Of a stretch of DNA of 64,000 bases, positions 55,851 to 64,000 are shown piece by piece (the stretch's first letter is position 1; every line of letters begins with the position of its first letter). The notes under the pieces were generated by a model. The model worked only from the letters and a program-made list of their open reading frames with translations. It searched no databases and had not been told where the DNA came from. Both the position numbers and the translations under genes were made by a program. The DNA is from Puccinia triticina (Eukaryota > Basidiomycota > Pucciniomycetes > Pucciniales > Pucciniaceae), in the NCBI RefSeq assembly GCF_026914185.1, contig NC_070575.1:2625001-2689000 (forward strand), given 5' to 3'.

Positions 55851-56165
55851 TTTGCGGGGTTAGTGAAATTGCGCGTATCTGCGCTAACGCTACGCTAAAA
55901 CCTAAAATAGCTTTGCATCCTGTGCACGTAGCATTAGCGCAGATGCGCGCAATTGCACTAACGCTACGCTAAAAGATAGCGCATTTGCGCAGCGCGCGCT
56001 CCTTTTTGGTGTTAGTGCAATTGCGCGTATCTGCGCTAACGCTACGCTAAAAGCTAAAATAGCTTTGCACCCTGTGCGCGTAGCGTTAGCGCAGATGTGC
56101 GCAGTTGCACTAACACTACACTACAAAATAGCACATTTGTGCAGCGCTACGCTACACTGACAGCA
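55825..56165. repeat. Palindromic GCTACGC/GCGTAGC repeat block
   Basis: Two tandem units of about 155 bp (from TTAGTGAAATTGCGCGTATC near 55860 and TTAGTGCAATTGCGCGTATC near 56011) are each internally inverted: TGCGCTAACGCTACGCTAAAA and its complement flank TAAAATAGCTTTGCA. The style resembles the interior of the MITE at 45519-46147. No coding capacity. Confidence 0.7.
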
Positions 56166-56230
56166 ATGGTTAGCATAGCTGACCCACGGTTGATAGAACT
56201 TAGATGTTCCTGATGTGTAATACCTCCTTG

Positions 56231-56580
56231 AAGCTCAACATGTTTTCTAGAGAGTGTATTCTTCTAGCAGAAAAAAATAAGGGTTGTTTGGAGCACCATA
56301 GATAAGGTTTTGGTGGTTTGCCTTAGTAGGAAATCCGCCAAATCAGCCCCCAGCTACACAAGGTGTCCCTGAGGCGTGCTAATGCCATGAAGCTCAGCAT
56401 ATGTTTTAAAGAGTGTATTCTTGTGGCAGAAAAAAATTGGAGCCATTTGGAGCACCATAAACAAGGTTTTGGGGGTTTGCCTTAGTAGGAAATCCGCCAA
56501 ATTAACCCCCCTGTTCCACAAGGCCTTCCTGATGGTTTCTACTGCTGTAAATCTCAACATATATTCTAGACAGTTTACCT
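56231..56580. repeat. Tandem repeat, unit about 160 bp, 2.2 copies
   Basis: Units begin AAGCTCAACATGTTTTCTAG (about 56232), AAGCTCAGCATATGTTTTAA (about 56391) and AAATCTCAACATATATTCTA (about 56549, partial). Each full unit contains TTTGGAGCACCATA, TTTGCCTTAGTAGGAAATCC and CCGCCAAAT. They are similar but diverged. Confidence 0.75.
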
Positions 56581-56925
56581 AGATTGCTGTAGAAGTTTGG
56601 GAGTGTTTGGGTCCTCCAGTGAGGAGATATAAATATTTCTCTATTTTCTGGGATTTTTTGTAAAATTAAAATCCCGACTCCCGTTTGGGACTGCGCAATT
56701 ACAATTCCAACTCCCAAAACGCCCCCGGGTCAAAATGCTGTTGCAAGGACCTGGGAGAGACTTCCCGAGGCGGTCCGCGCGACATAAATTGCATTTGGGA
56801 GTCAATTTTTTAATTTGTGGGAGTCAATTTTCCAACCCCCTAAAGATTTTCCAAACAACTGTTTAGATAAAGAGCCCTAAAGAGGGCATGGGGGTAGAAA
56901 ATTGCTTACATACTTGGTAAATATG
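56581..56925. other. Non-coding DNA with repeated CTCCCAAAA/TTTGGGAGT motifs
   Basis: Several copies of TGGGAGTCAATTTT and its complement-like ACTCCCAAAA suggest a short fold-back repeat. No gene. Confidence 0.35.
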
Positions 56926-57423
56926 CCTTACCAGGACCCTGGCAACCCCCTATAAGTAGGTGGGACCAAAAATGTGGAGATTTGCAAAGATTCATACATT
57001 TGCAGAGCCCATTCATACACGTTTCATGCGTACACTCAAAGGATTTCCAAAATTTTCATACATTTTTCATGCCTACCATTATTTTTGTGGATGGGGGCGC
57101 AAAGCCTGTTTTTTTTGGCAGCTAGCCATTTCTCATAGCTTATCAGGCCAAAAGATCAGAAGATGCAATGCGGGCAAAAACCATTGGCAAATAAATATCA
57201 AGGGGATCCTGGGTAAACTACTTAAACTAGTACAAAAATATTAACCTGGGTGGAGAGAGATAAGTTGTGTTCCCCTGATAAATTCATACATTTCTGGTTA
57301 CTACCTGCAATGCGGGCAAAAACCAGGTAAATATTGGTGAATAAATATCAAGGGGATCCTGGGTAAACTACTTAAACTAGTACAAAAATATTAACCTGGG
57401 TGTTCACCACTGCTGAGTGGGGG

Positions 57424-57472
<49 letters not shown>

Positions 57473-57695
57473 GGAGAGAGATAAGTTGTGTTCCCCTCAT
57501 AAATTCATACATTTCTGGTTACTACCCTCCCTTCTCTGAAGAAAATTTTATACATTTGAGGTGCCTACCCTTAATGGCAAAAAAGGCCATTCATACATTT
57601 TCTGTGCATACCATTTTGCAATTTGGCCAGGAAATTCATACATTTTGGTGCTGCCCATTTATGGTTGCCAGGGTCCTACCTTACCAAGCGGGTTT
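56926..57695. mobile_element. TIR-bounded repeat with CATACATTT modules and internal duplication
   Basis: The left end near 56928 (TTACCAGGACCCTGGCAACC) and the right end near 57688 (GGTTGCCAGGGTCCTACC) form an inverted repeat. Inside, ATTCATACATTT recurs at least seven times, often followed by GTGC.TACC. A ~140-bp segment starting GCAATGCGGGCAAAAACCA occurs twice (about 57167 and 57310), and a TGGAGAGAGATAAGTTGTG block occurs at 57252 and again after the G-run at 57472. No coding capacity. Class unknown. Confidence 0.6.
57426..57471 (+). repeat. Homopolymer run of about 46 G
   Basis: A nearly uninterrupted G tract, preceded by GGGTT. Length is likely imprecise because such tracts are error-prone in sequencing. 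Confidence 0.85.
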
Positions 57696-57699
57696 ACAG

Positions 57700-58676
57700 A
57701 GACCGTGGTGGATGCTCTAAGTTGTAACAGATATAAACCTTGCTCATACAGATAATAAACATCATCAGTTCCTGCGCCTGTTCCCTGAGACCTGAGAGTC
57801 TCTTGTAGTGAGGGGCCTTTTTTTCCCCTTCACAGCTAAGCAGCTTAGCCCCCTCCTGGGCTTCCTTCTTTTGTTCCTGGCTTTGAGCTTTTCTCCTCAG
57901 GCCTGTTTCTCCCTCTTCTTCCCCCAGCCTGAGCTGAAAATTCATCACACTTGTGTGGACTTATCATGAGTTCAAGATTGACTTCTTGCCAGAACCATCC
58001 CACAGCCCCATTTCCTTGTGTAACAACCCAGCCAGTGCTTGGCTAGCCCCTCCATTTCTGTGAGCTTTAGTACATGTAAGAAAAAATGGAGCATATACTA
58101 TTTGATGTTTGACTGACTCCAACCACCTCTGTGTTGGTTTGTTAAAAAGGCTGAAATAACCAAGGGACAGATAAACTATTCCCCACACCATCAGGGACAT
58201 TGAGCCCCTCACTGAATGGAAATATAAGCAGCAAAGATACACCATGACAAGGTGTGCATGTTAATCCAAGGAGTAGCAGATGACATGTTGAATCCAGCTG
58301 GGGGGGGGGGGATCTTCTGGAATCTCTCTGGTTATGTTCGTTCCCCTGGATTAAATGTATCAATGGAAGACTTCTCTTTGGTTTATGATTCCGGCTAAAT
58401 CCTATTCTCTAGCAAAGGCAGTTTGTGTGCTAAGAAATAGAAAATAGAAAATAGAAAATGGCCTGCTTCCTAAATTGGCGGGAAGTCCTCCAATACACTC
58501 GAGGTGTGTTTACTTCCAAAAATAGGCCGTCCATGCCATCTTGGGGTATCATGCGTCTTGCCTGCTGAGGCTTGCAGAGTTGTTGGAGGCTGGTTGATTC
58601 GGGTGGGATTAAATGGGGTGGACTGGTCTCGGGTTCGCTGGGGTCTTTGCCGAGCACCAACCACTTCTCCCCGGCG
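57700..58676. other. Intergenic with decayed coding repeat
   Basis: A minus-strand frame at 58245-57964 (VWGIVYLSLGYFSLFNKPTQ ... LAGLLHKEMGLWDGS) resembles the broken frame near 50500-50900. It is probably a transposon relic of unknown class. 58300-58676 is the presumed promoter of the following gene and has a run of 10-11 G near 58301. Confidence 0.35.
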
Positions 58677-60457
58677 ATGCGACTGTTCCGGCCGATCCAA
58701 GCAGGCGGAAGGGCGATCGCCAAGCAGCCGACGCCGAGGACGAGCAAGCCCAGGCCTGCCGCGGACCGAGCGAGGATGCTTGTGGCGCCGGAAGAGCCCG
58801 CGGCGGAGGCGGACGCCGAGGACGAGCCGGCGAACTTCAGTGGCCGGGTGCATTCGGAGTCCTACTCGGCGGACAACCTCTCGGCGGCCTTCGACTCCAT
58901 CCTCTCCTCCTCCTCCTCCCCATCACCCCCGGCCCAGCCAGCAGCAGCCCCGACGGACGCCCTCCCCGCCAGCACCCATCCGCCCACAAACACCTTCCTG
59001 GCCGCCGTCAGGACCGCCACCCTCTCCACCCTCGAAGGATACCGCCACTCCATCCTCGCCTCCTTGGCCCAGGACGACCCCAATGGCCGCATCTACTCCA
59101 AGAACGTCCGCCAGATGAAGGACATCCTCGCCTACGAACGATGGCGCAAGAAACTCGACTCTCTCCAGGGCCCCCCCGCCCCCGCCACCCCCTCCAAAGC
59201 CGTCCTCAGCCATCGCAAGGAACTCGACGAACGGCCCTCCATCGCCGACCCCACCATCGTCCAGAAACTGATCAACCAATTCTGGTCTATCAACCAACTC
59301 AAAGACGCGACCATCCTTGTCTCCTACGCCGGTCTGTCCCTCTCCTCTGTTATCGCCATACTCTCACAAAAACTCACTTTCATGCGTCTCAAGGCTACCC
59401 TACACTCATCGACGAACTGCTCAAGCTGAAGAACGTCAAAAAAGTGATCGCGATCGAAGAGAAACCCGAATACTGTATCATGTATTCTGTCAGTCTCTCT
59501 TTTTATCTCTCTCTCTCTCTTCATGAGATATTGAGAGGGTTTTTTTTTTTTAAAAAAAAAAAAAGGATCGATGGAAGGCGGAGATCGAGAACAAGCGACT
59601 GTTTCATATCAAGAACGATGGGTATTGGTGGGAGTCGTATAGTGAAGTAGAAGAGGAAGGCCTACTGGACGATGTCCCGATAGAAGAGTGGGAGAAGAGT
59701 GAGTTGTTTTTTTAGAATATGTCCAATAGATCGGATTCTGATTCTGTTTTGTGTCTCGTTTGCGGAGACTGCAGGCCATCCGTCGCTATTCTTTATCTGC
59801 CAACTACCACACAACAAGCGCTCGATCCAGTTCCTGATGCAGCTGATCAGCTTCATCCCGAACCGCAACTGGCTGTTCCAGTACGGCCGAGTGGGCATGG
59901 GCTTCCTCGGCAGCGGCGAGCTCTGCCAGGTCCGTCCTCCCCTCCACCCCCCCTCTCTTTGTTCACCGCACAGCCGGGAGAAAGAGAAAGCTGATTTCGA
60001 TGCCTTTTGCACGGGCCTAATGAAGAGGATGACACGGGACCAAAGCGAGAAGAAGTACACACGGATCACCGCGGCGGCGAACTGTCTGACGACGATCAAG
60101 ACCCCCGCCGCGGCGCTGATGGACGAGCTGACGGGGGCGGAGTTCTTCCCGACGAACCTCGAGCTCAGCGGGTGCTCGTCGACGGCGAAGGCGGGGCCGA
60201 GCGGGCGGCGGCTGGGCCGGCCGCCGAAAGCCGCCTCCTCCACTGCCGCCGCGTCGGCCAAGACGACGAAGAAGATCTACAAGTCCTCGCCCGAGGCCAA
60301 CCCTACCGCCTTCGCCGCCGCCCTCGACCTGCGTCCTAAACACGACGTGCTGCTCTCCTCGGACGAGTTCGAGTGTCTCAGCTTCCTCCAACGCGTCATG
60401 TTTATCCACTCCGCCCAGAGCTGGGTCGAGGGCATCAGGTCCCGTCCCCCTTCCCTC

Positions 60458-60504
<47 letters not shown>

Positions 60505-60873
60505 CCTTCTATCGCCTTCTTTTTTTTGTTGACATTTGATGCGTATAACTTAGTCATGCAGCTGCGGGCGCTGCCATCCTCTACGATAAACTCCTCGAAA
60601 TCGACCGCAAGAGGAAGCCTGGCCAACCGCCAGTCTCGATCCCTAAGTCCAAAACGCCCAGGTCTTTCTCAGACCAGGACTGGATCGTCCTGGCCAAGGA
60701 GTTCAATCGCTGGCCCTTTCGTCCCAGGGTAACTCCTCCCTCTTTTCTTGGGCGGGAACATTGCTGATCGTTTCTTCACCCGGCAATTTGCTGGGGTTTT
60801 TTTTCCTTCTTTTTTTGGGACAGAGCTTCGAAAACGATCTCGAACTCGATTCTGATGACGGTCCTGGCACTTA
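58677..60873 (+). CDS. Mitochondrial transcription factor B / rRNA adenine dimethylase-like protein
   Basis: Related to KsgA/Dim1-type methyltransferases; fungal members act in mitochondria as the transcription initiation factor Mtf1 or as rRNA dimethylases. Seven exons (58677-59331, 59394-59488, 59566-59698, 59775-59929, 59981-60438, 60554-60728, 60823-60873) give 573 codons in phase. The Arg-rich start MRLFRPIQAGGRAIAKQ looks like a mitochondrial targeting peptide, followed by an Ala/Pro/Ser-rich linker. The methyltransferase core is ILVSYAGYPTLIDELLKL then VKKVIAIEEKPEY; the usual SAM-binding G-x-G-x-L is degenerate. FICQLPHNKRSIQFLMQLIS and NRNWLFQYGRVGMGF are characteristic. The C-terminus has a long lysine-rich insert. 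The weak SAM motif favours a transcription factor role; this is inference. Confidence 0.72.
60461..60503 (+). repeat. Homopolymer run of about 43 C inside an intron
   Basis: Lies in the intron 60439-60553 of the mtTFB-like gene, just downstream of the donor site. It could form an i-motif on this strand and a G-quadruplex on the other. Exact length uncertain. Confidence 0.85.
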
Positions 60874-61683
60874 AACCCGTCTCTTTCTTTGGGACCTTGT
60901 TCTCGTGTTTACGAACTTCAGAGGAAATAGTTACACCATCTTAATCAGTTTTGTCTTATGGGTTTGCATCTTTCATTCGTTCCTTGCTTAGTTTGAAACC
61001 ATCCGATCCCTTTTATTTTGCCCAAAACGTCTTCATCCCTTATTTTTCCAAAAAAAGAGACCTGCTTGAGGTGGTAAAACTGGGATTGATGATAATGCTT
61101 TTTGGGGACATCTACCTACAGAGAGAAAACAAGACTTAAGCTTGCCTCCTTGGACGATGTTTGCTCGCCATATGAGCCAGGCAGTGAACTTTGGCATACC
61201 TCCTCTCATCAGGGGGGGGGGGGGGGGTTGTGCCAAGTCAGTTTACTGATGAAAAGTTGATCTCAATCGAGTTCCATCAGCAAATAAGGTTAGCCCTTCT
61301 TCAAAATACTCCATACAACGGGAAGTCCTTCGCTGTGTAGCCCAACTGTCAAGATGTTGGGTGCTCTACACTTTAGAATTTGAAGGACTCGATCAATGCG
61401 CATCAACTCAACTATCTGCAAAGCTTGCATTGTTCTGGACTACTCCGAAAGCGTGTTTTTTACATTTTCCTATTCCTCATTCTGTTGAATACATGTTTGG
61501 GGGGTTTTAATCACTTAGAATGTATAAATAGAAAGAGCTGGTTTTTATAAATGATAAGAATATAATTAATAATAGACTTTCACGTAAATGAATGCGGGAT
61601 GGAAATACCAGGATATGTGACACCACTCTAATCAAGCATAATCACGATTACAAAAAAAGAGAGAAGAAATAGGACACAAATAT
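60874..61683. other. Intergenic between two convergent genes
   Basis: AT-rich 3' flanks with a short G run at about 61215-61228. No supported gene. Confidence 0.4.
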
Positions 61684-63014
61684 TTAAAGTATGGTGACAG
61701 ACCATATCAACATTGTCATACTTCTGAAATCTTTGAGGTGAGTGATTGGTTCGGGTGGGCCCAGCTCGACTTGGATTCGCGCTTGACCGGGTTGGTAAAT
61801 CTTTTCCCACATTTTTCTCCATGTCTGCAAAAGAAATCACGTCAGTCTATTGAGTTACGACGGGATTTGGAGTATTGAGGCCTTCTGCTCCAACCTACTT
61901 CCGGCGAGTGCATAAACATTCCGCGTTTGCCGGTCCTGCATATCAGAAGAACGAATTTGTCACTTCGGGTGATTCAGGAAAAAAAAGAAGAAGTAATAGA
62001 TCAGAGACATACCCTTCCAAAAGATAACAGTCATCCGAGCCAACGTGAGTACCGAAAATAGTGCTGCCACTCTTTTGATTATTGAGCAGAGATGCTAGTC
62101 GCCGGGCGAGTTCCGTTTGTCGCTCCTCATCAAAAAGGTGAAAGACAGAATTGCAAGTGATAAATCTGACTTTCTGTTTGAGAGGGTTTAGGGATTTTAA
62201 TCCGTTTAAGTGGATAAAGCTTGAGTTGATCGCCCAAGGATCTGGGGGAGTCAACCGATCCAGGAAGGAGTTACAAAAAATGTCTCCTTTGACGAAAGGT
62301 ACCACCCCATTTCCGTTGAAGAGTTTGTTACCAATCTTGGCCCAATCTATGAGAAAGAGTCCCTTGAGCTTTCGGATGGATGTTAATTAGGCTGGAGGGC
62401 TTGTATGGACGATTTCTTACCGTCAATCAAGTCAGTACCCATCACGTTTTCAGGTTTCATTCCCGTGTGTACAACTTGTCTCAAGTCAATCCCGGCTGGG
62501 GAAACAGAGGCCTCACTCAGTCTAAAAATTAAGGGTCAAGAGTAGATCGATCATTCAGCGCACCAAAAGATCCAACGTCCAGAAAGATCGGTTGACAATC
62601 CTCATTTTTCGACAGCTCAAGAACCTCGGCGTAAGCCGGATGAGTGATAACTCGGGTTTTACAAAAATAGAGGGCTTTTAAATTCCTCACCGCAACATAA
62701 TAAATCAACGTCAGACGACTGGAATGGTGCATTAGATGATCAAGAAGGCATTGGACACTTGACTGACCCCATATGCACGGGTAAGGAAACACATCATAGG
62801 CTTCTTTGGCGATAGAAATGATGTGCTCTTTCAACTTTTTCGAGTCAGTGATCCCGGTGGCGGACTGAAAAAAGGACAGCTGGGAGGCGTTTTCAGGTTT
62901 GTCGAGCATATAGTTATCTTCCAGGCGCCCGATCATGTGAAGCTTGTTCACGGCCGAGACGTCGGCTCCGATCTCAAAAGCGCGTTGCTCAAGATGTGCG
63001 ATCGCCTGTGCCAT
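61684..63014 (-). CDS. SAM-dependent methyltransferase
   Basis: Five exons (63014-62564, about 62496-62422, 62346-62013, 61935-61899, 61824-61684) join to 345 codons. Visible: KTRVITHPAYAEVLELSK, the SAM-binding loop LDVGSF + AGIDLRQ formed across the first splice (motif I, aligning with LDVGCCFGTDLR of relatives), TDLID (motif II), GVVPFVKGDIF, then FHLFDEERQTELARRLASLL and SGSTIFGTHVG, and the C-terminal HSPETWRKMW formed across the last splice. This set is typical of a class I methyltransferase family common in basidiomycetes and ascomycetes, often near secondary-metabolite genes, with unknown substrates. No biosynthetic neighbour is present. The start is the first ATG of the open frame (MAQAIAHLEQ). 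Confidence 0.82.
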
Positions 63015-64000
63015 TTCGAAGTAAGATGCAAAAGCTCTGGTGGAAACGTGAGGGATCGTCTATGAATTCTAATAATAAATCACGCTTTAGTTGGCAAAAT
63101 GGGCTGGTATTTATTAAGGGGGGTGGAGGACTCGGCTTCAATATATCCTCAGAAGAGATAATATTAGGCTGGAGGAATCAAGAGGGTTGAAATAAGGCCA
63201 GGAACACGAATTGTAGCGGAAGGATTTTTTTTGACGGTCTACTCGGGCAAGACCGACGAAATCCAAGATGTTACATGAAGGAATCGACAATATCCATTGA
63301 TATATCTACACAAGAGAAAAAAAAAAAGGGTCGCTTACGAAGAGGCTTCTTGAGATAGCTGACTCTTGCAAATAACTAAAACTACAGACGTATGGGGCAA
63401 AAAGACAAAAGGAATAAGCAATCAATCAATGTGGAAAGAAGTCAAGAACAATGGCACTAAGAATGCCACTAGCCGCAAACGAAGTTCTGAAATTCAGGCT
63501 TTATCGTACTCACATTTTTTGCGTCTGGAGTTAGAGGCAGTGAAAAGTTGAGAGTTTTGCGTCCGGTTAGTTTCCCCAAAGATCTATGTATCTTGAAGGT
63601 TCCACTGGGACTCGGGTGATAAGTAGCTCAAATGAGGTTGATATCCTTGACAAGTGGCAAGAGAACAGTTGAGGCAAGCCGGGCAAGTTTGTTAGCGGCA
63701 GCCAAACAGGAGCCATTTAAATATATAGCGGCAGCCAAACGGGATGGACCTGGTGAGGTCCAGGTTCCAGCCGATTCTTGGACCGAATCCCATCTGGCAG
63801 GGATCGCTATACATGCAGTGCAATACAATAAACTCCCTCCTCTTGCAACGACTGGACATCGGAATGTCTGGCCGTCACGCAAGCAACGGCACCCACGGGC
63901 CACGGGTCACTTGTCTCTTCCGAGGACGAGCCGAGTGACAGTTGCTTATTAAAAACTCGAAAGTTGTAAACTTGTATATCATTGCATATGACGCAGGGAA
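63015..64000. other. Intergenic to window end
   Basis: Presumed promoter of the methyltransferase and AT-rich DNA. A short direct repeat AGCGGCAGCCAAAC(A/G)GGA occurs at about 63695 and 63728. No gene is supported; a gene could begin beyond the window. Confidence 0.4.

Noticed and set aside
1..64000. Defence system, CRISPR array or biosynthetic gene cluster
   Set aside because: No regularly spaced short repeats, no polyketide or peptide synthetase, and the lone methyltransferase and MFS transporter are not accompanied by core biosynthetic enzymes.

Overview
The window is nuclear DNA of a filamentous basidiomycete, most likely a rust fungus (Pucciniales). The genes have many short introns (about 50-110 nt, GT..AG, some exons under 20 nt). 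They sit as small islands in dense, nested transposon sequence (Copia, solo LTRs, hAT, Mutator-like, fold-back elements), and there is a fragment resembling the multicopy RecQ-type helicases I associate with Puccinia genomes. The rust assignment is inference; no rRNA or barcode is present. No bacterial-type operon, CRISPR array, rRNA or intact tRNA was seen.

Layout. 1-6.3 kb: a decayed minus-strand Copia element (Copia-A) broken by three later insertions, then a solo LTR. 7.0-8.7 kb: a 10-exon zinc alcohol dehydrogenase. 9-17 kb: a hairpin-ended Mutator-like element, a solo LTR, and a young but defective Copia element (Copia-B) that carries a 1.2-kb fold-back element. 17.7-19.1 kb: a RING-H2 gene on a segment that recurs inverted at 41.2-42.6 kb. 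21.2-24.3 kb: glutaminyl-tRNA synthetase. 25.1-27.1 kb: an AT-rich secreted protein of unknown function. 28.0-30.2 kb: hexokinase (minus). 31.3-32.5 kb: a second hairpin-ended element carrying a helicase fragment. 33.4-35.5 kb: a multi-pass membrane protein. 36.3-38.8 kb: mitochondrial ribosomal protein uS4m and ATP synthase subunit d, divergently transcribed. 39.4-40.2 kb: a second fold-back element. 42.8-43.4 kb: a third hairpin-ended element. 44.5-47.9 kb: a decayed copy of the alcohol dehydrogenase whose intron holds a hAT transposon that itself holds a Mutator-like MITE. 51.4-53.9 kb: an MFS transporter (minus). 54.7-58.4 kb: a broken gene and several palindromic or tandem repeats. 58.7-60.9 kb: a mitochondrial transcription factor B / rRNA dimethylase-like gene. 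61.7-63.0 kb: a SAM-dependent methyltransferase (minus).

The genes are mostly housekeeping: carbon metabolism (hexokinase, ADH), translation (GlnRS), and mitochondrial gene expression and energy (uS4m, ATP synthase d, mtTFB-like). They do not form a pathway cluster. The lineage-specific parts are the secreted protein, the RING pair and the mobile DNA.

The strongest new-looking observation is a transposon family whose two ends are different hairpins. Three copies (8960-9812, 31312-32530, 42838-43375) have the same end order, similar terminal inverted repeats and a different 9-bp target duplication each, and one copy carries a host-like helicase fragment. Exon boundaries were worked out by eye from splice sites and reading phase; coordinates may be off by a base or two.
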